The position numbers were made by a program, and so were the translations under genes. DNA of 64,000 nucleotides from Lineus longissimus (lineage: Eukaryota > Nemertea > Pilidiophora > Heteronemertea > Lineidae). This document shows, piece by piece, positions 21,716 through 34,319 of the stretch. The stretch covers positions 10,491,001-10,555,000 of the forward strand of contig NC_088308.1 in assembly GCF_910592395.1 (NCBI RefSeq). Direction: 5' to 3'. Position 1 is the first letter of the stretch. Every line of letters begins with the position of its first letter. The notes below the pieces were generated by a model. It made no database searches and was not told where the DNA came from. It saw only the letters and a program-made list of their open reading frames with translations.

Positions 21716-21913
21716 TTAGCCATGTGCTCTATGTTTACATTTTGACGTCGTCCTACTTGACCAATCAGAAGCCGGTTGACGAGTTCTCCCCAACCGCATG
21801 TGCTCGTGGCGGGACAGGTATTTGGCGCAAGGACTTGCGCTTACTGAAAATAACGAATAACGCGTTTGTCTACTATCTGAGATCTGAAACAAAATTGGAA
21901 AAGCATTAAACAC
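21716..21913 (-). promoter_or_regulatory. CCAAT/CRE module and 3' splice-like site in block P
   Basis: The minus strand contains the CCAAT/CRE module seen in block T. Upstream of it, at about 21893, it has a pyrimidine tract and acceptor-like cag (ccaattttgtttcag). The same acceptor-like sequence recurs near 4733, 53893 and 61940. This hints that minus-strand exons are spliced here. No open frame long enough to name is present. Confidence 0.25.
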
Positions 21914-22155
21914 GTTCAGAAAAAAGGTTTACTGTTGAATCATCAGAATCAGAAGAACTAACCAACTGCAATACTAATCCAAATTGTCCTTTATTGAGCT
22001 TAGGACCAAAATGAGGAATTTCTTCCAATTGTCAGTTTGTTTATCTTGATTATTCAATTTGATCCTTTAAACTCGTGCTGTTCCTATCATCACTGTAATA
22101 TTTTGATAACAGTGATACAAAAAACAGCATGAGTTTATAAACTGCCCTTTCTTAA

Positions 22156-23091
22156 AGGCCATAACTCAAGGTATTTTGCCATTTCCTGCTGTAAGACGTT
22201 TTCAAAAGTGCACCTAACAATTTATATAATGCAGAAAACCCCATGCAATTTGCTCCATCCATTTTGAAGATATAGCCTTTCAGGTGTTTGACAACTATAT
22301 CACCTAATCAGGCTAGCAACTGGCTTGTTAGAGCCAGGCGGCGGGTTCACCAAAATTGTGATGTAGATCAGGCTATTGCCCTACTTGGGAGGACACATAT
22401 GAATTAATGCTCTTAAAATTGATATATGAAGTCTGTTTTTCATTGACATTTTCAATGTTCAAGTATGAAAGCATACCTTTGCCCATAATAAATGAGTCTA
22501 TTGTATTCCAAAAAATATTTTAATTAAATATTTTAATTTTTTTTGGAAAACCGGTTATATTTATTTTAGAAGTCAACTCTCACATCTAGAAAGTGTTATT
22601 TGAGCTAATTCATGAAGTGGGGAAACAAAATCAATGCCAAAAAAAACATAGACCCCACAAATATGGTCCAATTAGGGTTTCTAGACAATTTAGGCAAATT
22701 TATAGAACTTAATTGATTTTTCAAATTCGATTCTTTTTACAGAAAATTGCATCAAATTCATCAATTTATACAATACTTAAACTATCATAATGTATTTCTA
22801 ATTTAAAGCTTCGATATACCTTATAATAAGGTAAGGTAATACAGACAAATTTATACTATTTATAGTAAGAAATCCAACGTCAGCCTGATCTATGTCAGTA
22901 AACCTGCCGCCTGACTTTACTTAGAAACCTAACCAAGGCTGTTACATAACATGTAAACAAAGCCGTTAATTTGCTATATCTCTGGACTGGGTTCTTCAAT
23001 TTTGATCAAACTTGATTTAATGCGGAGCTTTAAGTCCAGTGTTTGAGGATTTGTACATGTCATGCAATCATAAAAGCACGAGTCATGGCCT
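22156..23091. mobile_element. TTAA-inserting MITE (piggyBac-like)
   Basis: Flanked by TTAA at 22152-22155 and 23092-23095. The ends are inverted: AGGCCATAAC and GTCATGGCCT. The empty site with a single TTAA is seen in block P at 54148. A subterminal inverted segment containing gcctgatcta and cgcctg is also present (about 22318-22380 versus 22880-22920). 936 bp long with no ORF. TTAA specificity is the hallmark of the piggyBac superfamily; the ends are too short to assign a family. Confidence 0.85.
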
Positions 23092-23279
23092 TTAAAAGGA
23101 AATTGGGCTTTCGGCCTTCCATAATTTCCCAATTCTTAGCCTTCTTTATCAAGTTATCTATCAGGAACTACCAAAACAATAGCTTGAGTAAAATCATATG
23201 GCATTGATATTCTTTGGTTTCGAAAATCTTGTAGCCAAATTTGTTAATTTTGATATCCTGAAACGAAAAGCGGTATTAC

Positions 23280-23531
23280 CTGTATCACCCAATACCGGTA
23301 TTTTAGACTAGTTTTCCTCCGGCTACAATTCCATGTTGCTTTGTTTGATGAAAAAATCCAGTGGCAGCCATGACCTATGATGGAGAATGCCTGGCATTCC
23401 TGAGCAATCGCGCATGTTAACCCGCACTGGAGGACAGAATCAGCCCGCTGGATTCCGGATTGAGGTTCACCATCGTATCCGCTGTATGTCAGCACGAAAA
23501 TAATTACTCGTACATGCGCAGTTGCAGCCAT
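23280..23531 (-). CDS. Signal peptide plus PAN/Apple-like exon
   Basis: The frame starts MAATAHVRVIIFVLTYSG, a short signal-peptide-like leader (an in-frame Met lies 15 codons upstream). Then comes VLQCGLTCAIAQECQAFSI followed by GHGCHW, a C-x3-C-x5-C-x2-F spacing with a fourth Cys, as in PAN/Apple modules. The frame reaches a canonical donor (gatacag/gtaatacc) at 23280. The product would be an extracellular ligand-binding module; downstream exons are not proven. Open copies lie at 54335-54586 and 56497-56754, broken ones at 5160-5455 and 62092-62349. Confidence 0.5.
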
Positions 23532-25091
23532 TTTCTTTAATTGGTAAATTCGAAAGTAGAATCGAAATTCTGGCAATATTCCTGTCTAATATTGGTCTAT
23601 TGGCGATTTCCAAATGAGCAGAATACATGCTAGTACTTAGTTGTTGAAAAGGAAAAGTACGGAAACACCAAAGGCGAATCACGAACCCCATTACCCTGAA
23701 ACGGCGTGGCTTTCAAGAAACTAACATTCCTGGCTCTCCACAGTCCTCTGAATGAGACTAATGTGAACCGAAGATCGTAGTACTAGGTGTTCATTTGTTT
23801 ACAAACGCTGAAATTCGTACACGGCCTCGATCATATCATTTCTAGGGTAACATAAAACAGTCTTTCAAGCTATATAAACTCCACAAAGTGCGGGCAGTTA
23901 ATTTTGGTCTTCGACATTTTAAACATAGCCTACATTTTATAGCGTATACTGTAGTCTCAGAGCATCTTCCTTCTGGGTACATTAATGAGGATCCCCCCCC
24001 CAAAAAAAATAGCAAGAAAAAAGCAAACATTAATTGGTCTTGCGAAGTAATCATTGCAAACGCATGAAATACGGATAGAAATGGAGTAAAAGCTGATGAA
24101 GTCATTCACAATTCGAAACAAACGACGTGCACAACCAGGCGCCGTTGGGCTGCAATAACGATCTGAAAACCAAACTACCAAACATATCACAAAGAACGGC
24201 TAAAATTGAGTCACACTTAAGTCATACATCTATAAAGTTGATTTTGGCGTTACCTACTAGTTTCAGTTTATTTGTAGAATTACGACTGAACGATCGGGAC
24301 ATAACGCCAAGGTCATAACATTACAGCAAGAATGGGAAAGACATCAGGCATCCTGAGGAAATCATGGGTTAGCGTTCGCTTCTCATCCGTCGCTGCACAC
24401 AAACCCCTGGACATTACCCCGCACTGTCTGAAGTTCTAACCCAAAAGCAATAGTAGCTAATCAGACCGTCGCTGGCACTTGATTCTAGGAATTTCATGAA
24501 CATTGTCACAAAGATATCCAAAGTCGAATTTCCATTGGTTGTTATAACTTCCTGACGGAAGGACTGAACACTGTCTTCAACTTTGATTCTATGATTTTCA
24601 AATGCCATTTCACCATTCATTCAAACCATAAGATGTACAATACTGGGACCGAGGTTCACAGCTAAATGACGAAAATGGCGGCTGTTCGAATTTTGTTGCT
24701 CCGATAGATAGCAAATTATTTCAGAGTGTGAAAGCAGTTGACCCAGAAAAAGCAGAGAACTTTGATATAAGTGTATACCTATGGTATAGTAGTGTTGCTT
24801 TGGTTCTATTCCCTTGTGATCTTTTGCAAGCGAGCCCAAAGAGACTTCATACCCGGACTTCTTCTTGAACTCGGTGTTGTGTATATACACATGCACCTTT
24901 TACTGGCCGTGCATGTTGTATGTCACGCTTGACCGAGCTCGCATAACGATGTCAGAGTGTGAATCGCCACGGTTGGCCGGCTTAAAATGCAAGCCAAGTC
25001 AACGATCGCCGCACGAGTCAGAAAGCCCTGACTAGTGTAAAAAACAGATGGCGACACTTGCGAGTCAGATCGCCCTGCAGATTGCGAAGGC

Positions 25092-26215
25092 GTGGAGGAC
25101 ATGGACGAGGGCAATGTAAAATGTAGTTCGATAGAGGACCCTGTCCTTGCCTATATTCTGTTTGGCATGCAGACAGGTACGATTGAGAATGTGAGGAATG
25201 CCGCAGTAGGTTTCTTCTCTTTGAAGAAAATCAAAGTTGCTAAGAAAAAAACTGTGGAAAGAGGACTTGGGGATAAGTGACGTCATTGGTAATTGGCAGT
25301 CGCGCAAGTCCTCAAACGTAAGATCCGAGGAGGAAGCGAGTGTTGTTGACATCAACAGTGCATTTAAAAAGCTTGATAAACTAAGGCGAACCCCAATGAT
25401 TGTGGTATCGGCATTGCGCTTGCATGAGATTCCCAGGTCGCCCCCGGAAGACCTCAACAACATCTCGATGGCAGATAGGTTGTTTGACCTGGAATGTACA
25501 GTAAAAACGATGAAAGAGCAGCTTGGCAAAAACGTGGCAGACGTGGAGAGGCTGAACTCGGCAGTTACGGAGAAGCCAATAAGCTATGCATCGGCATTGG
25601 GAAATGGTACGCCCCAGACTCAACCAGAGATTCCGTTCTCTTCGATATATGGGGACAAGGTACCTGCTACAAGCTTTGACAACAATCGAGGTAGTAGGGG
25701 TGGTAGGGGCGGTAGGGGTGGTCGGGTCGCACCCTTGACTCGGAAACCTTTGCCTCCTGCAGTATACAAGCTCAGACGCACGGAGTGAAATTTCACAGCT
25801 ATCAAGTGAGGACGGCTTCTCACTGTCGACTCATGAAAAGAAGAATGCGAGAAAGAGTGAAAGGAGAAAACAAAAGTTCTTAACTGGGAGTGGAAAAACT
25901 GCATCAGGTCTAAAAGGTGGGCCTGAGCCCAGTAGAGATTTGTTCTTATTCAGACTTGAAAAATGTGTGTCATGCAAGGATGTGTCGGACTTTGTAGTTA
26001 GTCAGAATTGTAATGTGCGGGTACTGAAATGCGTCTCAAATGAGAATGCCAAATATAAATCGTTTAGATTAACTGTATGTCAGAGTGACTATGCCAAATT
26101 GTATGATGAAACAATTTGGCCGGAGGGTGTGAGAATTAGAAAATACATAGTATCGGCTAGTGAGCGTGAGAGTGAGGGTATCAAGGACACTAAACGTAAC
26201 GATGGCGAAAAGTGA
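25092..26215 (+). pseudogene. LINE ORF1 (gag-like), frameshifted
   Basis: Three overlapping frames make up one product. The N-terminal frame is 25092-25280. The central frame, 25237-25788, has a coiled-coil-like stretch (LFDLECTVKTMKEQL) and an RGG-type tract (RGGRGGRGGR), a likely RNA-binding segment. The C-terminal frame to 26215 has CVSCKDVSDF and ETIWPEGVRIRKY, a segment shared by ORF1 proteins of many non-LTR elements. Two frameshifts separate the parts. Confidence 0.7.
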
Positions 26216-29200
26216 GAACATTATTTTCATTATTTGTCTGTTTTTCATGACTCTAAGTTTTACAAGCTATAATTCCCAGGGCATGGGGGCAGGTAGGAAG
26301 GATTATATCAGGGAACTTTTCTCTGAATCGAACTTCTTGTTGTTGCAAGAACACTGGCTTTTTTATGAGCAAATACATAAATTAGGTGGTGAGATTGGTA
26401 GAAATATCAGTATTCATGGTGTATCTGGTATGGAGGACAAATCATTGTTAGTTGGAAGACCGCACGGTGGCACTGCAATTGTGTGGGACGCCAGTTGTGA
26501 GGCAAGTGTTAATCCAGTTCAGTGGGATTCCAAGCGTGGTTGTGCACTCACTATAAGTAGCGAATCAATTGCTGACGACATTATTGTAATAAATGTTTAC
26601 ATGCCTACCGACACTGGAGGTAGGGAAAACCTTAGAGAATTTAACAGAATTTTACAGGAAATTTCGGCTATACTTGTTACAAGTAATGTGGTAGATGTCA
26701 TCATAGGTGGGGATTTTAATACCGATTTTAATAGGCCCGACTCGCCACACACACGAGCTCTACAAGATTTTATTGTAAATGAGAATTTGATTCTCGGTCT
26801 GACTCACGAATCTTGTGATGTCGAGTATACTTTTGAAAGTAAGGCTACTGGTCATTACTTGACCATTTTATTGTTTCTGAAAGTGTGTTTAACAAAATAA
26901 GAAACTACAATGCGCTTCATAAAGGCTACAACATCTCAGATCATTCAAGTCTGCATATGGGACTTGAAATGAATATGCAGCATATGGTCACCAATGACGA
27001 TAACCTTGCCAATGAGCCCAACCACACCCAGGTATGGGAGAGAGCAACCCCTGAGGATTTATTTAATTATAAGCGTAGCCTCAGTCAGAAATTAGACCAT
27101 ATAGATATAACAATGGATGCTATTCAATGTCGAAACTTTTTTTGTACTGATCATTTTCAGGAGATAGAGCGATTTCATGATGAAATAATCGGGGCGTGCG
27201 TTGATGCTAGCGGGGAAACAATTCCTAGTATTAGAAGTAATGGTAGAGTGCCTGGTAGAGCTGGGTGGAATGACGAGGTGAAGGAGTTCAAAAGAACGGC
27301 CACTTTTTGGCATGATTTATGGAAAGTAAATGGTAGGCCGTTGGGGTAATAGCCGACATACGCCGCCACACCAGAGCCCTCTACCATCTGGTTGTGAAAC
27401 GAAATAAGAAAAATCAGGAAAGGACTGCTGCAAATAAATTAGCTGAGTCCCTAGGTAATAACAAGAATGACGACTTCTGGAAAGAAATAAAAAAGGTGAA
27501 AGGAAAAGGCACTGTACTCCCTTCTAGTATGGATAATGTGAAGGGTACGGACGCAACTTGTGAACTTTTTGGTGAGAAGTTTAAACGTTTGTATAATTCT
27601 GTAACGTATGATATAAATGAGATGAATGATGTGAAGAGAGATATTGATACGGGTATTACCAGACAGAGTATTGACAATAATCATGATCATGTATTGAGTG
27701 TGCACGAAGGTATGAAGGGAGTACAGTGTCTGAAGCGAGGTAAAAAAGACAGTAACCCCAAAATCATGTCTGATCACTTTATAAATGGGGATCATTTATT
27801 ACATGTTTACGTGTCTTTTTTAGTGAGCTCCATGATGAGTCACGGATATTGCCCGATGGGGTTTGTTCGAACTAAAGTAGTTCCAATTCCAAAAAACAGT
27901 AGAAAGTCTTTGAATTCGTCCGATAATTATAGAGGTATTTCGCTAAGTAGCGTTATTGGCAAAATAATGGATAATATATTCCTAAAAAAGTACGAGAATG
28001 AGTTAAGTACATCTGATGCCCAGTTTGGGTTCAAGGCAGGTCTCTCCACAGCTACGTGTAGCACGGCTATAAATGAAGTAATTAATTATTATAACGGTTG
28101 CAACACCGCAATGTATTGCGTAATGCTTGATGCAAGCAAAGCATTTGATTGTGTTCATTTTGTGAAGCTATTTCGAATTTTGATCAAAAAAGGGCTATGT
28201 CCATTAGCGGCTAGGCTATTAGCCAACATCTACACACAACAACGTGTACAGGTTCAGTGGGGGAAGCATATGTCTGGTGAATTTACTGTATCCAATGGAG
28301 TTAAGCAGGGTGGGGTGCTCTCCCCCGTTCTTTTTGGAATTTATCTGGATGAGCTTATAACGAGTATAAAAACTGACGGTTTCGGCTGCCATGTTGGCAA
28401 CTTTTTTTGCGGTGTATTTGCATATGCCGATGATGTTATTCTCTTAGCACCATCGTTCTATGGGTTAAATAAGATGCTAAACACGGCTCGTCAATTTTCT
28501 ATTGAATTCAGAATATCCTTCAACGCATCTAAGAGTAGATATTTAGTCTTCGGGTCACATGACCCGCCAGGGGAGATTGTATTTGAGGGTACAAGGGTTC
28601 AAATTTCTAATGAAGAAATTCATTTGGGTATTCTTCTTGGTCCTGATGTTCGTCGGAGGAGGGTTCAGGTTTTAGTTAATGATCTGTACAAACGGACCAA
28701 CATGCATGCTTATGGCTCAGTTTAGGTACGCCAACTTTGAAATCAGATATAAGTTATTCAAAAGTTTTTGTATGCCGCTGTATGGTTGCCAGTTGCTAGA
28801 TTGTTCAAAACCATACATGGAAGAATTGTATATTGCATGGCGTATGTATTCGTCAGATTTTGTGTTTGCCTTATCGCACTCATAATGACCTGTTACCAGC
28901 CATTATAAAGGACTGTAGCGTTCAAACTCAATAGGAGAAAAGGTTCGTAAAATTCATCAACGGACTGCGGAAATCAGGAAATACACTCGTAAAGGTTACA
29001 GTTGGATTATTATTTGCCGGGAGCGTCTCATCAGTGGGGAAAAGTCTAACTATGGTGTTACAAAAGTACAACTGGAATAGGGATCAGCAGCCTGATAAAT
29101 GTATAATGCTAAGGGACATCAATAGGGAAATTTGGGGATTGGGGAATAATATGGTTGCCATCCAAGTTAGGGAATTGCTTGAAATGCGGGAGGCAGGGAA

Positions 29201-29258
29201 TCATATTCTCACAAAAGAGGAAATAGACATGATAATTAACTTTTTGTGTACAGGTTGA
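26160..29258 (+). pseudogene. LINE ORF2: endonuclease and reverse transcriptase, broken
   Basis: Endonuclease motifs in order: TSYNSQG, LLQEHW, GGTAIVW, INVYMP, IIGGDFNTDF and, after a frameshift near 26860, NISDHSS. A second shift occurs at about 27345. RT motifs follow: NYRGISL, QFGFKAGLS, MLDASKAFD, NGVKQGGVLSPVLF, FAYADDV with the catalytic DD at 28429-28434, and FNASKS. The C-terminal region is split into frames 28679-28885 and 29034-29258. The enzyme would nick the target and copy the element RNA. At least four disruptions show it is dead. Confidence 0.85.
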
Positions 29259-29376
29259 TATGATTTGATGGAGTATTGTTTTTGGTGTTAGTTTTATTGT
29301 GATAGTTCAAGATACTAATGTAACTTATTCAGGATCATCTCCAAGAATGAGAGGTTTTCGGGTTCGACTCTCAGTC

Positions 29377-29406
29377 CATGGAGGTATTATTAATAATACC
29401 TCCATG
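29377..29406. repeat. Perfect 30-bp palindrome in the LINE 3' region
   Basis: catggaggtattatt followed directly by its exact reverse complement. It lies about 120 bp after the ORF2 stop. Immediately upstream is gggttcgactctcag, which resembles a pol III B box (GGTTCGANTCC) at 10 of 11 positions. Confidence 0.9.
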
Positions 29407-29544
29407 CTCAGTCTTACCTTTTACTTTGTTTGCCTTAACGTAAACTTGTATTTGCACCCAACACTGTATTGTCTTATTGCACCTTATTTTTTGTTATCTG
29501 TACAACGGAAAGTAGTACGAATAAACATATACATATATATAAAT

Positions 29545-31140
29545 CTCGGATGCTGACTTAGACTGACTTCAGCTGATTCAAACTTTGATTTTGGAATTGC
29601 AAGTGCAATTCAATTGAAAAATGCCACTTTTGTCATATTATATACTGAAAAAGAGCTAATTGGAAAATATCTGATATGTTAAATGTGAGGTCATCATAAG
29701 GTACCTTCTGAAGAAGGAAGGTTTCGATTTTCTATTGATTAATATTTTTCATAACAAAATGAAACCTTTTAATTTACTACAAACATTTTTGTACATATTA
29801 TTTCTCTTCTTTTATGAGGACAGTCCAACGCCATCTAACGAAGATTCAAGAACTTTCCACTCGTAGCCCTACAAATAAACCAGTGGAACCTATCTTACTG
29901 CAGCATGACGACAATGTTACATCCATACCATCCCTATTGATGCCAAGCGAACATTTGATGGTAGAATCCACCTACATAGTATCATCGACTGTGTGAACAA
30001 AATATCACGTAAAGCTTGCAATGTTGTGCGCATACCGATGCAATGTAACCTTACCAAACTAGAATAGACAGTTAAGCTACCTAAAGTTGATTTTGCGAGT
30101 GAAATTCCGCTTATGAATGAAGGGACGATTGTCTGAGGTATGTTGCAAGTGAATTGTTTGGTGTCCGTATCTATTTCACAAAATAGTTGAATTACGGAAA
30201 GTGATGGTGTCAATACATCTACCTCTTGTCGTCGTTTTGCGATGATAGGCAGGTTTTGCAACCCATCCGAACGCCGAAGTACTGAGTATGATTGGCTGTA
30301 GTGTCATCATGAAGACATCTGTGCGAATTCGTTCACACGACGCGTATTAAATCGGTGTTCATACTTAACGGCACAGGCACTCAGAGAACCTTTGATAAAA
30401 TACATTTACATACTCCGTATTTTGTCAATCGTAGCACTTCTTATTCCGCTTTTCCCGATGCAGCGAAATGGTAGAATTGCCAATTGATCCTGCTGTTGAT
30501 ATTGATTCGTCAATTAACATGAAAGATATTGCCACTTCAAAGTGTAAGAAATGACGCTGTATCGATTGCTTAAGAATAAAAAAGGCAATGGATCGACCCG
30601 GTGTGGCGGGGATAGTAGTCCTAGGGTTGATAGTCCGTGTAACAATAGCCCGCATTGCTAAATGTTTTGGTTAGGGTTAGCGGTACAATAGATCATGCTG
30701 CTTAATTGGTCAAATACAATGCTACCGGACTATGACTCCAGGGGGACTATATCCGCTGTCACACCGGCACGAGTATTTTCAGGGTGGAACAAAAACCCGA
30801 CCAGTAATGTTAGGAGAGATAGATTTATGATAATAATCCACGCGAACATATCTCTTTACTTTCTTCGGTTTATCATCAAGTAGGTATATACTACGCATTC
30901 TAACATATCTCGTTTGCCAATTTGACGCTGTAGCATATTTATTCAAATTTGATATTTCAATATCAATCTCATTTAAATATCAAATAAGAATGCATTGTAA
31001 GAGAAATTCAAGAATGTATTTTGACACCTACCTGATGATAAACCGAAGACATTTCAGTGATATGTTGGCGTTGATGACTCGAATTTTGTAGATGCAGATG
31101 AACTCCAAACATGAATAACTTTTTCCGAAAAATCGCATAG
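29545..31140. repeat. Block Q, unit 1
   Basis: Continues block P after the LINE. Colinear with 47433-48774 and 57681-58440, and partly with 55921-56465. Short minus-strand frames recur (29917-30261 contains LVRLHCIGM, NLPIIAKRRQE) but they are broken and unrecognised. It ends abruptly at aaatcgcatag, where the 11-kb duplication begins. Confidence 0.8.
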
Positions 31141-31409
31141 TCTTTAGGCGCAGATAGGCCTACCTAACAGGAGGTCAATGTTAGGTAAATGAGAGCAGGG
31201 CCCGGTTGTTTAAAGCACCGATATCTCTCATCGGATAGTTTGCCGACAAACCACTGATAACTTTAACCACCGACAGTGTTGGGTTGTTAGAAGCTCCGAC
31301 AAGCTTTAACTGCCAACAAAACCACCGATGTATTTAACGGTGCTCTTGAGCACCGATAAACCTAAAAAACCACTGACAACTCTTGTTGTCAGGCATTCTC
31401 AGAAACAAA

Positions 31410-34125
31410 ATGGCCGCACACAGAATGCTCCTGTTCCCCAATTTGATGAAAAAACCCAAAACTTTCCGGCATAGAGAGAATGATTTGGATATATATGATG
31501 ATGAAGGGTTAAGAAAACGATATAGATTCAGCAGGCTAAGTATAATTTACATCACTGACTTGATAAGGGACAAACTGGAGAGGCCTACCAGGCGAAACAA
31601 AAGCCTCTCTGCTGAAAGGCAAGTGATGTTAGCCCTTCGCTTCTACGCCTCAGGGTATTTTCTCCAAATCGTTGGAGATTTACAGGGATACGATAAGGGC
31701 ACAGCAAGCAAAATTGTCGTGGCAGTTAGTGATGCCCTGGTTGGCATCAAAGATGACTTTATCAAATGGCCCACAGAACAGGATGAGTGCAGAAAAATTC
31801 ACACAGGATTCCATGAAATGGCTGAGTTTCCAGAAGTCATCGGATGCGTTGAGGGTAGGCCTACCCACATTAAGATACAGTCACCATCAACCCCACTGTG
31901 GTTTCGTGAAAATGGAGAAAAAGGCCCTCATAAACCGACCTACAAGTCTTGCTTCGTCAACCGTAGGCAGTACCACAGTATCAACACACAGGGAATATGT
32001 GACCACAGAAGTTGAACACGTAGGCCTACTGCTTGTACTCCCGCACTCAGTGAAATGAGTGCGAGTGTATCTTAATAACCATTGACTTGTGTACATCGTG
32101 TACATCATGTACATCATGTGCATAGCCTGTCACGGCCTACACTACACTCGCTCATTTCATGATTTCTTTGGCTATTGGGCACCTAAAAACTCATCAAACG
32201 CACAGAAAAGCGCTTTCTAAACAGACATCCACTTATATACTGCGTACCTACTCTGCCAGGTCATTAATTTGGGAAGAAACCATGCGATTTTTGTGTCAGA
32301 AAAGTCATGATAGTGTGTGATAGCACAAATTTCCTGGCATATGGGATGTCATATCTTTCAAAATCGTAACTACAGTGTGATAAAAAAAAGAAATGTTTAT
32401 CAATTTCTGTATAATACTTATCTAAACTAAAAATCTAATGAAAGCTAGATCTGTGAATAGGTCCTGCGATGCTTATCATTCTAATGCGCAATCAAAAAAA
32501 ACTTAAAGGGACTATAGGCAGGAGCAGGAAGCTATTAAATTGGCAACCTTCAGAAGACTGACAGTAAGGGCACTGGGTCATGTTTGATTCAGCACAAAAT
32601 ATATTCCTCATACAAGGGTGAATAGGTTTGACGTACTGTGAGATGGGAGAGACCCCTATTGACCACTGTGTGTAACTTCATCTTGCCTACCAAGCCATTG
32701 CCTAGAGAGTCCCTTAAGGGGAGACTGCATAGCAGAAAGTCATTAGTGATCTTACTAGAATATTCTAGGCCTACAGAAAATAGGCAATACTGACGCTGAT
32801 GTCTGAGGCCAAGTTAAATATTAGTGGGACAGGAGAATGAGAGACATCCTTGCCCCTATCCTCTTCTTTGTGTGACTGTGGTACTTATCACTGCCCAAGG
32901 ATCTCTATAAGGATACTTAGATAAAACTACTAAACATTCTTTTTAACTTATTGCAGGGAAACTTATAAATGTGGTAGCTCGCTGGCCTGGAGCCACACAT
33001 GACTCCCACATCTTCAAGGAGAGCGAAATCGGACAGCACCTCTCCGAGAACAACATGCAAGAAGGCTATCTGTTGGGAGATTCCGGCTATCCGTGTAAGC
33101 CGTTTCTTTTAACCCCCTATCTGACGCCCACAACACGTGCTGAGAAACGCTATAACTCAGCTCAGAAGAAGACACGCTATTCCATCGAGCGTTGTTTTGG
33201 GGTGATGAAGAGACGATTTCATTGTCTTCATGGGGAAATCCGCATGCGTCCTGACAGAACATGCAAAATCATCATTGCTTGATGTGTCCTACACACTATT
33301 GCTATAGACAGAAAAGAGCCGCTGTTAGGACGTCCAAGGCGAGAACTACGACAAAGACATGTCTACCAGGGGGCTTACTGGACTTTGCGCAATATTTCGC
33401 CAAAAAAGTATTCTACGCAACGGTCCCTAGGTGACTTTTCCTATTCATAATACACAGCCTGTCAATCCTAGATCGTGGTTACATGGGGAGTAATCGTTGT
33501 AAAATCAGGCCAAACGCAAAGACAGTTAACCCGGGTACCACTATGTTTACGATGCGAACAAGCCGTGTAAGTCATTATCAGCATTTTGTTCATTGAACAT
33601 TTGCGGGTACAGCGTCACAGGGAGCAGCATTGAACGGTAAACAGGTTCACATCATATTCAGACAACGGCTTGTAACGGCCATACAGGAAATGATTCGTAT
33701 CAAAAACCGACGATCAAAACTATTCGCTTGCTGAGAGTTTACATTACGCGCATACATTATATTCAGACATTTGAGCTTCCAAGCTTTGAGAAATAACAGG
33801 TCATGTGCGAATTTGGCATGTAATTTTGGTGATTTACGTGAGTACATTCTCAACCCCGAAAAGTGTGAAGTGAAGTTATGCTTTTATTTAGTAAAAATCG
33901 GTAGGCATGTCCAACAAGACATGTGTCTCAGCTGCCTGGGTGGATGTGGGTCATCACTCACTGGTGACCGACACCATGTATCGAACTTGACGTACCGGGG
34001 TAAAACATAATGGTCGCTCCCCCATTTCGCTCGTTTCGTTTCGTTGCGCAAAGTCCAGTAAGCCCTACCAGGGTCCCAATGATGGGTTTGCTATGCGGAA
34101 ATTTGTCACTGAACGATTCTTCTAA
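31410..34125 (+). pseudogene. HARBI1-like transposase, inactivated copy
   Basis: Compared with element 1: the first catalytic Asp codon is GAG (Glu) at 31851-31853; a 4-bp deletion at about 32006 removes the exon 1 splice donor; TGT is TGA at 33280-33282; and a MITE splits the last exon at 33372-34064. The second Asp (33079) keeps the usual preceding Gly. The C-terminal sequence around the MITE preserves the frame that element 1 lost to its 17-bp deletion, ending at the stop near 34125. Confidence 0.85.
33372..34064. mobile_element. MITE with 21-bp perfect TIRs and 9-bp target duplication
   Basis: The ends are GGCTTACTGGACTTTGCG... and its exact inverse over 21 bp, flanked by ctaccaggg at 33363-33371 and 34065-34073. 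The empty site is intact in element 1 at 12009-12017. No transposase-like ORF. A 9-bp duplication fits Mutator-like elements; an 8-bp reading (hAT) cannot be excluded because of shared G residues at the junction. Confidence 0.9.
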
Positions 34126-34319
34126 TAGGCAAACTTCAAAAACTGAAACTGAATGCTGCAAAAGAAAATGATTTAAAGATTAATTCATAGATAAATAAAT
34201 ATTATTCTTGACGTTGAACTTTATATACAAGTGTCTGTAAGACGTAACATTTTGGGTGATAATAAAATAATTACAGTTCATTCAAATACAGGTAGGGTTT
34301 AAATGACATTTGACATTCT

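Larger units (their letters stand above)
20703..24667. repeat. Repeat block P, unit 1
   Basis: Colinear with 52908-55920 and 3693-6735. It contains a TTAA-flanked MITE (22156-23091) absent from the other two copies and is terminated by the non-LTR retrotransposon at 24668, after which block Q resumes at 29545. It carries an open PAN-like exon on the minus strand. Confidence 0.9.
24668..29544 (+). mobile_element. Non-LTR retrotransposon (LINE), near full length
   Basis: A 4.88-kb insertion in block P/Q. The interrupted target (cagctaaat/ctcgg) is uninterrupted at 6737 and 55911. A 5-bp taaat is repeated at both ends. It has a gag-like ORF1, an ORF2 with AP endonuclease and reverse transcriptase, and an AT-rich (atacatatata) tail and no poly-A. 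The domain order suits the CR1/L2/Jockey-type groups; the exact clade is not resolved. Several frameshifts make it inactive. Confidence 0.9.

Noticed and set aside
29361-29376. A tRNA gene based on the B-box-like ggttcgactct
   Set aside because: No A box at the right distance and no cloverleaf could be drawn by eye.
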